The notes beneath the pieces are model-generated. The model made no database searches and was not told the DNA's origin. It worked only from the letters and a program-made list of their open reading frames with translations. A stretch of DNA of 64,000 bases from Hymenobacter ruricola (GTDB lineage: Bacteria > Bacteroidota > Bacteroidia > Cytophagales > Hymenobacteraceae). The stretch is taken from NCBI RefSeq assembly GCF_015694525.1, contig NZ_JADQDM010000001.1:124001-188000 (forward strand), written 5' to 3'. Shown piece by piece: positions 50,944-61,104 of this stretch (position 1 is its first letter; every line of letters starts with the position of its first letter). Made by a program: the position numbers and the translations under genes.

Positions 50944-51379
50944 TTATTCAGGGTTCGTTCGGCCACCTCTTGAGCCCGGCGGAATGGGCAAAACCCCGGC
51001 TTTTCGGCCGAGGTGAAAAAGGTTAACGATGAATGCATTGGATAAGTTTGCTAAAAATAAATTATCCAATTGCTAACGCCCTTAGAAGGAGCTGCTCGTC
51101 CATACATAGGGAAAAGTTATAGAAAAAGCCAGGGGGCATGCACCAGAAAGAAAGCGCGTCAGTAAGAAGAAACCACCTGTGACCCTAAACGCGCTTTTGC
51201 TGAAATGTTCGGGCAAGCCCCGCGGAAATCTATAAATTGCCTACTGCCATTCTGTAAGGGCAGCAACAAACAAAAAATATGCTGCTGATTTACAAATAAA
51301 TTTGCAAAACCGAATACAGGTTTTTGGCTCAGTATGAAGTTGATTACTTTTGCTAAGCCTCACCTAAGCTCCTTTCTCA
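50944..51379. other. Intergenic region upstream of sucA
   Basis: 436 bases without coding sequence. It contains a hairpin with 9-base arms (ATTGGATAA at 51037-51045 and TTATCCAAT at 51062-51070) and, near its right end, a promoter-like site (see 51324). A short GC hairpin around 50989-51014 (CCCCGGCTTTTCGGCCGAGG) looks like a partial terminator. The left end should hold the promoter of the divergent 3D-domain gene; I could not fix it. Confidence 0.6.
51324..51352 (+). promoter_or_regulatory. Predicted promoter of sucA
   Basis: TTG at 51324-51326, an 18-base spacer and TACTTTTG (51345-51352), an exact match to the Bacteroidetes TAnnTTTG -7 element. It lies 28 bases before the sucA start codon. 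The same TTG-N18-TAnnTTTG pattern is present upstream of the FNR-like regulator. Confidence 0.7.
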
Positions 51380-54301
<2,922 letters not shown>

Positions 54302-54354
54302 TAACGCTGCCTGATTTCCTTCTTCTTAACTGACTTATTCCAAAACGCCTGCAC

Positions 54355-56070
54355 ATGGCCCTTGAAATCAAAATTCCCGCCGTTGGCGAATCCATCACCG
54401 AAGTCACCATTGCCAAGTGGCTCAAGCAAGACGGCGACGCCGTGAAGCGCGACGAAGTCATTGCCGAGTTGGAATCGGACAAGGCTACGTTTGAGCTGCC
54501 CGCCGAAGCCGATGGCGTGCTGAAAATCCGCGTAGCCGAAGGCGAAACCATCGGCATCGGCACCGTCATTGCTGATTTGGATGGTGCCGCTGCTGGCGGT
54601 GCTACTCCCGCAGCGGCTGCACCGGCAGCGCCGGCTGCTGCACCGGCCACTCCGGCTGACCCCGTTTCGAAAGGCGAGGAGAATCCGACGGCTAGCAACC
54701 AGTCCGGCTACGGCGGCGCGCCCGCGGGCAATGAAAGCAAAGACCCGGCTACTCCTGGCGCTCCGGCCACTTCGGGTGCTGGCGCGGCTGCCCCGGCGAG
54801 CGGCGGCGGTTCCATCGAAATGAAAATTCCGACGGTAGGGGAGTCCATTACGGAAGTGACGGTGGCCAAGTGGCTGAAGCCCGACGGCGCCCAGGTGAGC
54901 CGCGACGAGGTGATTGCCGAGCTGGAATCGGACAAGGCCACGTTTGAGTTGCCCGCCGAAGGCAGCGGCACCCTGCGCCACGCCGTGAAGGAAGGCGAAA
55001 CCATTGCCATCGGCACCGTTATTGCCCGCATCGGAGGCGGCAGCGGTGCGGCAGCTGCGGCGCCAGCGCCGGCTGCTGCGCCCGCCGCCGCTCAGGCTGC
55101 GCCGGTTGCGGCCATGGCTTCGCAGTCGGCTGGGGGCGCGGCTACTTATGCCACGGGCGTGCCCTCGCCGGCCGCTGGCAAGATTCTCGACGAGAAAGGC
55201 ATTGCCGCCAGCAGCGTGAGCGGCACCGGCCGCGACGGCCGCATCACCAAGGAAGACGCGCAGAACGCGCAGGCTCGTCCTGCTGCTCCGGCCCCGGCTG
55301 CTGCACCTGCTGCCGCGCCGGCCGCCGCCCAAGCACCAAGCACCACCAACCAAGCACCAACTGCTGGCAGCCGCAACGTGCGCCGCGAGCGCATGAGCAA
55401 CCTGCGCAAGACGGTGGCCCGCCGCCTGGTGTCGGTGAAGAACGAGACGGCCATGCTCACCACCTTCAACGAGGTGAACATGCAGCCCATCATGGACCTG
55501 CGCACCAAGTTCAAAGACAAATTCAAGGAGAAAAACGGCGTGGGCCTCGGCTTCATGTCTTTCTTCACCAAGGCCGTGTGCGTGGCCCTGCAGGAATGGC
55601 CTTCGGTGAATGCCCAGATTGACGGCACGGACATCGTTTTCAACGATTTCTGCGACATCAGCATCGCCGTTTCGGCCCCCAAAGGCCTCGTGGTGCCCGT
55701 TATCCGCAACGCCGAGCAACTGTCGTTCGATGGCATCGAGAAAGAAGTGGTGCGCCTGGCCACCCTGGCCCGCGACAACAAGCTCACCATCGAGCAAATG
55801 ACCGGCGGCACGTTCACCATCACCAACGGCGGCGTGTTCGGTTCCATGATGAGCACCCCGATTATTAACGCCCCGCAATCGGCCATTCTGGGCATGCACA
55901 ACATCGTGCAGCGTCCGATTGCCGAAAACGGTCAGGTCGTAATTCGTCCCATGATGTATTTGGCCCTGAGCTACGACCATCGCATCATCGACGGGCGCGA
56001 GTCGGTGAGCTTCCTGGTGCGGGTAAAAGAATTGCTAGAGGACCCCACCCGATTGCTCTTGGGCGTGTAG
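54355..56070 (+). CDS. sucB: 2-oxoglutarate dehydrogenase E2, dihydrolipoyl succinyltransferase with two lipoyl domains
   Basis: A 571-residue E2 core subunit of the 2-oxoglutarate dehydrogenase complex. There are two lipoyl domains (about residues 1-78 and 153-230), each with the lipoyl lysine in [14 protein letters not shown], joined by an Ala/Pro/Gly-rich linker. A peripheral subunit-binding domain follows ('[32 protein letters not shown]', about 273-305), another Ala/Pro linker and the catalytic CAT domain (about 345-571) with the 'SYDHRIIDG' active-site histidine motif near residue 540. Most well-known odhB/sucB products have one lipoyl domain, so the duplicate is notable, although multi-lipoyl E2s are known elsewhere. 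The '[20 protein letters not shown]' end is typical of succinyl E2s. It is co-oriented with sucA. Confidence 0.95.
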   Translation: MALEIKIPAVGESITEVTIAKWLKQDGDAVKRDEVIAELESDKATFELPAEADGVLKIRVAEGETIGIGTVIADLDGAAAGGATPAAAAPAAPAAAPATPADPVSKGEENPTASNQSGYGGAPAGNESKDPATPGAPATSGAGAAAPASGGGSIEMKIPTVGESITEVTVAKWLKPDGAQVSRDEVIAELESDKATFELPAEGSGTLRHAVKEGETIAIGTVIARIGGGSGAAAAAPAPAAAPAAAQAAPVAAMASQSAGGAATYATGVPSPAAGKILDEKGIAASSVSGTGRDGRITKEDAQNAQARPAAPAPAAAPAAAPAAAQAPSTTNQAPTAGSRNVRRERMSNLRKTVARRLVSVKNETAMLTTFNEVNMQPIMDLRTKFKDKFKEKNGVGLGFMSFFTKAVCVALQEWPSVNAQIDGTDIVFNDFCDISIAVSAPKGLVVPVIRNAEQLSFDGIEKEVVRLATLARDNKLTIEQMTGGTFTITNGGVFGSMMSTPIINAPQSAILGMHNIVQRPIAENGQVVIRPMMYLALSYDHRIIDGRESVSFLVRVKELLEDPTRLLLGV

Positions 56071-56092
56071 TCCAATTTTAGGATTTTTAAAA

Positions 56093-56124
56093 GGCCTGTT
56101 CCCGATGTGGGAACAGGCTTTTTT
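56093..56124 (+). terminator. Terminator after sucB
   Basis: Arms GCCTGTTCCC and GGGAACAGGC around GATGT, followed by TTTTTT. Confidence 0.92.
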
Positions 56125-56197
56125 CATTTTAGGACGCTGGAAAAGGCGTTTTACGCGACGAAATAGGTTTTTTACGCGTTTAAAAAAATAACATGAA

Positions 56198-56226
56198 TTG
56201 AATTATTAAGCGAAGTAGTATCTTTG
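56198..56226 (+). promoter_or_regulatory. Predicted promoter of the FNR-like regulator
   Basis: TTG at 56198-56200, an 18-base spacer and TATCTTTG (56219-56226), an exact TAnnTTTG match. The start codon is 29 bases further on, and the spacing is the same as at sucA. Confidence 0.7.
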
Positions 56227-56255
56227 GCATTGTTAAGCTTGAAATGTAATAGCTC

Positions 56256-56963
56256 ATGGGAAAATTCATTACTCCGAACTGCCAGGAATGTCCGAACCGG
56301 AAGGGCCCGCTGATGGGCTGCTGCCAACTGGAGGAACTGGATTTTATCTCGGGCAGCAAAGTGTCTCAGAGCTACCAGAAGGGGCAACGCATTTTCCAGG
56401 AGGGCGCGCCGGCGCAGGGCTTGCACTGCGTGAATCAGGGCAAAATCAAGGTGACCAAGTCGGGCGGCGACGGCAAGGAACAAATCGTACGCCTGGCCAA
56501 AGAAGGCGATGTGATGGGCTTCCAGTCGGTGCTCACCGAAACGAAGTACACCACGTCGGCCGTGGCGCTCGAAGACTGCGTGGTCTGCTTCATTCCGCGC
56601 GCCGATTTTTTCCGGGTGTGGCAGTCCAACGTGCAGTTTTCCACCTCGCTTATGCAAATGATGGCCAAAGCCCTGGGCGCGGCCGAGGTGCAAATGCTGC
56701 ACCTGGCCTACAAGCCCGTGCGCGAGCGCCTGGCCGAGGCGCTGCTGCTGCTGTACCACACCTTCCGCAAAGCCGGCGAGGCGTTGCCGTTCAGCATGGC
56801 CATTTCCCGCGAAGACCTGGCTTCCCTGGTGGGCACGGCGAAGGAAACGGCCACGCGGCTGCTCTCCGAGTTTAAGGAAGAAGGCATCATTGCCACGCGT
56901 GGCAGCCAGGTGACCATTCTGGAACCCAGCGGCCTGAGCAAAATCGCCTCATTGTACGAGTAA
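56256..56963 (+). CDS. Crp/Fnr-family regulator with N-terminal cysteines
   Basis: A 235-residue transcription regulator. The first 25 residues contain four Cys (C9-x2-C12-x9-C22-C23), and two more lie at about 108-111 (EDCVVC), so an FNR-like Fe-S cluster or redox switch is possible, but the spacing is not that of E. coli FNR. A cNMP-type beta barrel covers about 35-140 ('FQEGAPAQGLHCVNQGKIKVTKSGGDGKEQIVRL'), the dimer helix 140-165 and the winged helix 165-235. The recognition helix ISREDLASLVGTAKETATRLL has the E-x-x-[ST]-R contact residues of FNR-type proteins, which read TTGA/TCAA-like half-sites. Two such boxes lie downstream. It is monocistronic, with its own predicted promoter. Confidence 0.9.
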   Translation: MGKFITPNCQECPNRKGPLMGCCQLEELDFISGSKVSQSYQKGQRIFQEGAPAQGLHCVNQGKIKVTKSGGDGKEQIVRLAKEGDVMGFQSVLTETKYTTSAVALEDCVVCFIPRADFFRVWQSNVQFSTSLMQMMAKALGAAEVQMLHLAYKPVRERLAEALLLLYHTFRKAGEALPFSMAISREDLASLVGTAKETATRLLSEFKEEGIIATRGSQVTILEPSGLSKIASLYE

Positions 56964-57167
56964 CAGGTGCGAGGCTGCCACCGGCAACACACTGGGAGGG
57001 GCGGAAGCCACACGATTGCAAAGGGTTAATAAGCTATGTCGGGTCGGCATTGGCAGAGGGCGTTTTGCGTCTGGTTCAGGCACAAATCGACAAAAATTAT
57101 TATTAAATAAATTATAAAATCAAAAAAATGCCCAACTACGAAATTTCACCTTGTTCGGTTTTCGTAC

Positions 57168-57179
57168 TGATGTAAATCA
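57168..57179. promoter_or_regulatory. FNR-type box 1, upstream
   Basis: TGATGTAAATCA (with flanking C and T) is a 4+4+4 near-palindrome of the TGAT-N4-ATCA form, the core of the FNR consensus TTGAT-N4-ATCAA. Centre at about 57173.5, 22 bp from the second box. Confidence 0.65.
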
Positions 57180-57189
57180 TTGTCAAAAG

Positions 57190-57201
57190 TGACGTAAGTC
57201 A
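57190..57201. promoter_or_regulatory. FNR-type box 2, promoter-proximal
   Basis: TGACGTAAGTCA (preceded by G, followed by T) is a similar palindrome in which the outer TGA/TCA is kept and the fourth base is C/G. Centre at about 57195.5. Measured from the weak -7 element at 57226-57233, it would sit near -41.5, the classical class II activation position. Confidence 0.65.
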
Positions 57202-57204
57202 TTT

Positions 57205-57233
57205 TTATTAGGTCATTGCATAGCGGAGCTTTG
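57205..57233 (+). promoter_or_regulatory. Weak promoter-like element before the Roadblock cluster
   Basis: TTA at 57205-57207, an 18-base spacer and GAGCTTTG at 57226-57233, one mismatch each to TTG and TAnnTTTG. A poor match at exactly the right spacing, below two activator-type boxes, fits an activator-dependent promoter. This is inference. Confidence 0.45.
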
Positions 57234-57315
57234 TAATAGAAAATAAGTTCTCGAAACATCTGTTAATGAATGGTTAGTGTGAACAATGAACTAGTGTTTT
57301 CTGCCGTTTATTCGA

Positions 57316-57771
57316 ATGGGTATTTATGCTGCTACCGACAAGTTGCCTGCAAGACGCGCTGGCGGTACACCCATTAAAGTGGGAAGCGCCGCCCTCGACA
57401 CTTCTGAAATTAGTCTTGTTAAAGTTAAAAAAGTAATAAAACAAACGCTTGCTCAGTTGCCAGCCCTCACCACCGTGGCGGTGGTAGAAGTGGCTACTGG
57501 AAACTGCCTGGCACACGTCAGCCGGTTGCGGGGCTTCGACCCTGCAACGGTGGCCGCCCACCACGCCGAAACGGTGCGCCAACAGCAGCAAGCCCTGGCC
57601 GCGCTGCCGGGGCGGGCCGGGCGCCTCGACGACATCCTTATCCCGCTACGAAAACAATTACACCTGATTCGAGTGGCCAGAAACGGCCGGTGGTTCGTGT
57701 ATCTGGCCGTGCAGGCGCAGGACACCAGCCTGGCCCTGGCCCGTGAAGTGTTGAAATCAATAATTGTCTGA
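57316..57771 (+). CDS. Roadblock/LC7-like protein, paralogue 1 (divergent)
   Basis: A 151-residue soluble protein with a 35-residue N-terminal extension. From about residue 38 it follows the same order as its neighbours: helix 'KKVIKQTLAQLP', strands 'TVAVVEVATGNCLAHV', a long helix 'TVAAHHAETVRQQQQALAAL', strands 'DDILIPLRKQLHLIRVAR' and 'FVYLAVQAQ', and the final helix 'DTSLALAREVLKSII'. That helix-strand-strand-helix-three strands-helix layout is the Roadblock/LC7 fold, used for small dimers that bind GTPases or other partners. Motifs shared with the other three: QLHLI[RK], YLAV..(R/Q)[ED]T and LA(I/L)AREVL. Start ATG 57316 is the only reasonable one. The first gene after the FNR boxes; family assignment rests on pattern. 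Confidence 0.65.
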   Translation: MGIYAATDKLPARRAGGTPIKVGSAALDTSEISLVKVKKVIKQTLAQLPALTTVAVVEVATGNCLAHVSRLRGFDPATVAAHHAETVRQQQQALAALPGRAGRLDDILIPLRKQLHLIRVARNGRWFVYLAVQAQDTSLALAREVLKSIIV

Positions 57772-57809
57772 TAACTAACCCATAACTCATTCAAATTTTT
57801 ATTCTCCCA

Positions 57810-58184
57810 ATGGCTTACTCAACCAATTCCCCCGCCGGCAAAGTAGTACAAGACGTGTTGGACAACCTCCCGGGCCTGGTGGCCGTGGCGGTGGTCGACA
57901 TCACCTCGGGCATGGCCCTGGCCTCGCACTCCAACTCGCCCAACATCAACCCCGAAACCGCTGCCGCTTACAATACGGAAGTGGTGAAGCAGAAGCAGAA
58001 GGCCATGTCGGCCCTCAAGCTCACGGGCGAGAATATCGAGGACATCCTCATCACCCTCACCAACCAGTTGCACCTCATCAAGCTGGCCGGCAACAAATTC
58101 ATTTACCTGGCGGTGAACGCGCGCGAAACCAATCTGGCCATTGCCCGCGAAGTGCTGCGCTCGAGCGCCGAAAACCTGAACTAG
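57810..58184 (+). CDS. Roadblock/LC7-like protein, paralogue 2
   Basis: A 124-residue soluble protein consisting of almost only the Roadblock-like domain: 'VVQDVLDNLPGL' helix, 'VAVAVVDITSGMALASHSN' strands, 'NPETAAAYNTEVVKQKQKAM' helix, 'EDILITLTNQLHLIKL', 'KFIYLAVNA' strands and 'TNLAIAREVLRSS' helix. It is about 85% identical in protein, and over long stretches nearly identical in DNA, to paralogue 4. It starts 38 bases after paralogue 1. No GTP-binding or catalytic motif is present. Confidence 0.7.
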   Translation: MAYSTNSPAGKVVQDVLDNLPGLVAVAVVDITSGMALASHSNSPNINPETAAAYNTEVVKQKQKAMSALKLTGENIEDILITLTNQLHLIKLAGNKFIYLAVNARETNLAIAREVLRSSAENLN

Positions 58185-58289
58185 TGCCGGCGACGGCCCC
58201 GCGGCCGTTACCCCAATACACCGCCGCCGCGCCTGGCTGCCTGCGGGCAGCGGGTGCGGCGCCAGCCGGGACTGCCCACCCCGCGCCCC

Positions 58290-58757
58290 ATGAAAATTCC
58301 TTTTCTCAAGCAGTTGCAGCGTTTGGCCGGCCCGGTGGCCCACGAAGTGGAACTGACCGCCACCGGCCCGGAAAGCACCCGGATCGAACAAGCCATTCGT
58401 TTTCTGCTCAGCGAGTTGCCCGACTTGCTGATGGCGGCGGTGGTGGACGTGAGTAGCGGCAAACCGCTGGCCACCTACACCACCGACCGCGACCTGCGGC
58501 CGGGCGCAGTGGCCGGCTTCAACGCCGAGGCGGTGCGGCAGGTGCAGGCCTCGCTCCGGGCGCACGGCACGCCGCAGGAGCAGGTGGCGGAAATGCTGTT
58601 CACGCTGCGCTCGCAGCTGCATTTGCTGCGGCTGGTGCCTTCGGAGCGGCTGTTCGTGTACCTGGCCGTGGACTCGCGCGACACCAACCTGGCCATTGCC
58701 CGCGAGGTGATGCGCAACGGCATCGCGCTGCTGGAGCCGCAATTGCAGACAAAGTAA
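58290..58757 (+). CDS. Roadblock/LC7-like protein, paralogue 3
   Basis: A 155-residue soluble protein, started at ATG 58290 (MKIPFLKQL). A 25-residue leader segment ('RLAGPVAHEVELTATG' in part) precedes the same Roadblock order: 'IEQAIRFLLSELPDLLMAAVVDVSSGKPLATY', a long helix 'AGFNAEAVRQVQASLRAH', 'VAEMLFTLRSQLHLLRLV', 'FVYLAVDSRDTNLAIAREVM'. It is the most different of the set from 2 and 4 but keeps QLHL[LI]R, YLAV.[SA]R[DE]TNLAIAREV. The frame reads open upstream to 58254, without added support. Confidence 0.65.
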   Translation: MKIPFLKQLQRLAGPVAHEVELTATGPESTRIEQAIRFLLSELPDLLMAAVVDVSSGKPLATYTTDRDLRPGAVAGFNAEAVRQVQASLRAHGTPQEQVAEMLFTLRSQLHLLRLVPSERLFVYLAVDSRDTNLAIAREVMRNGIALLEPQLQTK

Positions 58758-58914
58758 GAAGCAAGCACAAGTAACGAGAACATGCCGGCCTTTCCAGTAG
58801 CATCCGGCGCCCAGGCTGCCCCCAACTTACTCAATACGGACTGCTGGACAAGGCCCGTGGCTGGCCGGTAAAGCCACAAAACTCATTTTCTCACCCATTT
58901 TTTCTGTCAACCTG

Positions 58915-59616
58915 ATGAAGCTTACCGCTACTCCCTTCGACCCGCAGACCGGCGAATTGCTGCCGGTGTACCGCGATGCCTACCTGCGCGGCGACCTGGC
59001 CCGTGCCTCGGCCCGCGCCGTGGAGGCCTACCTCCGCAACGACGCCACCCAGGCCCACACCACCGTCACGCGTTGGCACGAACTGACCACCCTGGAGGCC
59101 GAAGAAGCCGCCCCCACCACGTGGGTGCAGAAGCAAATGCTCTTCATCCGGGAGCAGCCGCAGCGTTTCCGTCGCCGCGCGTTCTCGATGGTGGGCGTGG
59201 CCGCACTGGTGGCCGGCGTGTCGATGGCCGGCACCCGCCTGCCTTCGCACAGCGCGCCCGCCGTGCCGGTTTCGCTGCCGGAAATGACGTCGCTGGCCGC
59301 CGCCAGCACCGCGGCCGCCGAAGCCGCTACCGAGGCCAGCGCCACCCGCATGATGACCGTGAGCGGCCGCATTCTTGACGAAGCCGGCCAGCCCCTGGTG
59401 GGCGCCACCGTGCTGCACAAAGGCACCAGCCGGGGCGCCAGCACCGACGCCAACGGCAACTACAGCCTGCGCCTGCCGGCCGCTGCGGCTGCCACCGCCA
59501 CGCTGCAATACGGCTACGCCGGCTACCACGACCAGGAACTGAAAGCCACCGAGGCGTCGGCCCAGGGCGTGACCCTGCAGCCCCGCGCCAAGCGCAAGCA
59601 CTGGCTGTTTTTCTAA
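58915..59616 (+). CDS. Membrane protein with CarboxypepD_reg-like domain
   Basis: A 233-residue protein between paralogues 3 and 4. It has a cytoplasmic N-terminal part (1-90; 'TGELLPVYRDAYLRGDLARASARAVEAYLRND', an anti-sigma-like helical opening without zinc ligands), a single membrane helix (about 93-111, 'MVGVAALVAGVSMAG'), an Ala/Thr-rich spacer and a periplasmic carboxypeptidase-regulatory-like beta sandwich (about 143-222: 'VSGRILDEAGQPLVGATVLHKGTSRGASTDANGNYSLRL' in part). It ends KRKHWLFF. It could transmit a signal between envelope and cytoplasm, and a Roadblock-type partner on the inside is a possibility. Inference only; no sigma factor is adjacent. Confidence 0.7.
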   Translation: MKLTATPFDPQTGELLPVYRDAYLRGDLARASARAVEAYLRNDATQAHTTVTRWHELTTLEAEEAAPTTWVQKQMLFIREQPQRFRRRAFSMVGVAALVAGVSMAGTRLPSHSAPAVPVSLPEMTSLAAASTAAAEAATEASATRMMTVSGRILDEAGQPLVGATVLHKGTSRGASTDANGNYSLRLPAAAAATATLQYGYAGYHDQELKATEASAQGVTLQPRAKRKHWLFF

Positions 59617-59739
59617 CCCCGGGCCCGCACGGCCCACCCGAGTTATCTTATTTCAGTGAAAGCGAGGACCTACCGTAAGCACGTCGCGAATAAGCTCAAA
59701 GAATCTTCTCCCAATCCCCCTTCCCCAACCGCCGATATT

Positions 59740-60120
59740 ATGGCCTACTCTACAAACACTCCTGCCGGAAAGGCAGTCGAAGCAATTATCAACGATTTGC
59801 CGGGCCTGGTGGCCGTGGCGGTGGTCGACGTCAACTCGGGCATGGCTCTGGCCTCGCACTCCAACTCGCCGAGCGTCAACCCCGAAACGGCCGCCGCTTA
59901 CAACACCGAGGTGGTGAAGCAGAAGCAGAAGGCCATGTCGGCCCTCAAGCTCACGGGCGAGAAGATTGAGGACATCCTCATCACCCTCACCAACCAGCTG
60001 CACCTCATCAAGCTGAATGCGGCCGGCAACAAATTCTTGTACCTGGCCGTGAACGCGCGCGAAACCAACCTGGCCATTGCCCGCGAAGTGCTGCGCACGC
60101 ACGCCGAAGAAATTAACTAG
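59740..60120 (+). CDS. Roadblock/LC7-like protein, paralogue 4
   Basis: A 126-residue protein, started at ATG 59740 (MAYSTNTPAGK), like its sibling paralogue 2; an upstream in-frame start at 59656 would add 28 residues with no similarity to it. It differs from paralogue 2 in about 18 positions, mostly in the first helix and the last four residues, with one 2-residue insertion (NA) in the strand before 'GNKFLYLAVNA'. The high DNA identity in the middle (about 59905-60020) indicates recent duplication or gene conversion. It ends 28 bases before a strong terminator. Confidence 0.7.
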   Translation: MAYSTNTPAGKAVEAIINDLPGLVAVAVVDVNSGMALASHSNSPSVNPETAAAYNTEVVKQKQKAMSALKLTGEKIEDILITLTNQLHLIKLNAAGNKFLYLAVNARETNLAIAREVLRTHAEEIN

Positions 60121-60147
60121 GCACTACAGGTGCTTTTAATGCCCACG

Positions 60148-60183
60148 AAAAAGCCCGTCCAACATTGGACGGGCCTTTTTTTG
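60148..60183 (+). terminator. Terminator after the Roadblock cluster
   Basis: Arms GCCCGTCCA and TGGACGGGC around ACAT, followed by CTTTTTTTTG, with an A run in front. This makes the cluster end a clear transcription stop. Confidence 0.92.
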
Positions 60184-60336
60184 TTGTGAGAAAATGTAGC
60201 ACCGATTTATTCCGGCGCTACGCGGGGCTCCTCGTCGGGCGCAAAATCATCGAGCGAAAACTCGTCGGGCTCCGATTGTCCGCGCCGCGTTGTTTTTCAA
60301 CTCTATTTCGTGGGTCGCGTTAAGCAATTTTTACCT

Positions 60337-61104
60337 ATGAATTCCATGAAATCAACCTTCTCCAGAAAATCGACATCGACTAGACCGCGCGCTGCCAAGT
60401 TCTGGCCGGCCGTGGGCTTTGCCACGCTGGCCGGCATGCGCAGCATGAGCGCCCCGGCGTTTCTGAGTCATTTCCTGTCGCGTCAGCCTGAAAGCGGCTT
60501 GGCCGGCTCGCCCCTGCGCCTAGTGCAGAAACCCTTTGCCGCGCGCTTGCTGAAGCTGGCGGCGGCCGGCGAAATGGTGGCCGATAAGCTGCCCAACACG
60601 CCCGACCGCATTGCCCTGCCCGTGATGACAGGACGGTTGCTTTCCGGGGCGCTGGTGGGCGCGGCCTGGTACAAATCGCGCCACGGCAGCGCCTTGGGCG
60701 GTGGTCTTTTGGGGGCAGCGGTAGCGTTTGCATCCACCATCGTGAGCTATGCCCTGCGCACGGGCATCAGCGAAAAATCGGGCGTGCCCATTGCGCTGGT
60801 GGGCGTGGGCGAAGACGCCCTGGTGCTGGCCGGCGGAAAGGCATTGATTGCAGCCCGGCTACCGGCGAGTGGCACCCGCTGTAGCGTGGACGCTGCGAGT
60901 CCGCGCTACAGCAGCGACAGCGGATTGGGGTTCATGCGGTGCTCAAACATGGCCCCGATGCTCTGGGCTCGTGCTTTGGCATCCGCGGCTTTGGGGCCCG
61001 AGAAAAGTTCGTCGACGCTGGCCGTAAACAGCGCCAGCCACCGCCGGAAATGTTCGCCTTTGATGGGCAGCGGGAAGTGTTTGGCCATGGGCCGGCCTTT
61101 GTAG
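60337..61104 (+). CDS. DUF4126 membrane protein with an aberrant C-terminal extension
   Basis: A DUF4126-like membrane protein: 'FWPAVGFATLAGMRSMSAPAFLSHFL' (helix 1), 'KLPNTPDRIALPVMTGRLLSGALVGAAW' (the D-x-x-P and TGRLLSGAL block), 'ALGGGLLGAAVAFASTIVSYALRTGI' and 'PIALVGVGEDALVLAGGKALIA'. The normal domain ends near residue 180 (about 60875). After that the frame runs through the palindrome at 60878-60912 and 190 bases antisense to the haemoglobin gene, adding about 75 residues with no domain character. Either the stop was lost when the repeat arrived, or the sequence holds an error; the true product is probably about 180-190 residues. Start ATG 60337; 60346 is also possible. Function unknown. 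Confidence 0.7.
   Translation: MNSMKSTFSRKSTSTRPRAAKFWPAVGFATLAGMRSMSAPAFLSHFLSRQPESGLAGSPLRLVQKPFAARLLKLAAAGEMVADKLPNTPDRIALPVMTGRLLSGALVGAAWYKSRHGSALGGGLLGAAVAFASTIVSYALRTGISEKSGVPIALVGVGEDALVLAGGKALIAARLPASGTRCSVDAASPRYSSDSGLGFMRCSNMAPMLWARALASAALGPEKSSSTLAVNSASHRRKCSPLMGSGKCLAMGRPL
60878..60912. repeat. Short GTAGCGCGGAC palindrome, family 4 relative
   Basis: Arms GCTGTAGCGTGGAC and GTCCGCGCTACAGC (one mismatch) with a 7-base loop. It overlaps the 3' end of the haemoglobin gene, supplying its TAG stop, and interrupts the end of the DUF4126 frame without a stop in that frame. Confidence 0.85.

Larger units (their letters stand above)
56964..57315. other. AT-rich intergenic region with FNR-type boxes
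   Basis: 352 bases, much AT-richer than the surrounding genes. Two palindromic boxes and a promoter-like element (separate entries) lie at 57168-57233. I see no coding sequence and no clear terminator for the regulator gene. Confidence 0.6.

Noticed and set aside
50944..51379. A tRNA or riboswitch upstream of sucA
   Set aside because: No cloverleaf or conserved aptamer pattern could be built; only one short hairpin and a promoter match are visible.
57316..60120. MglA/MglB-type polarity module
   Set aside because: No small GTPase gene is in the window, and the proteins are not close enough in motif to MglB for that name.
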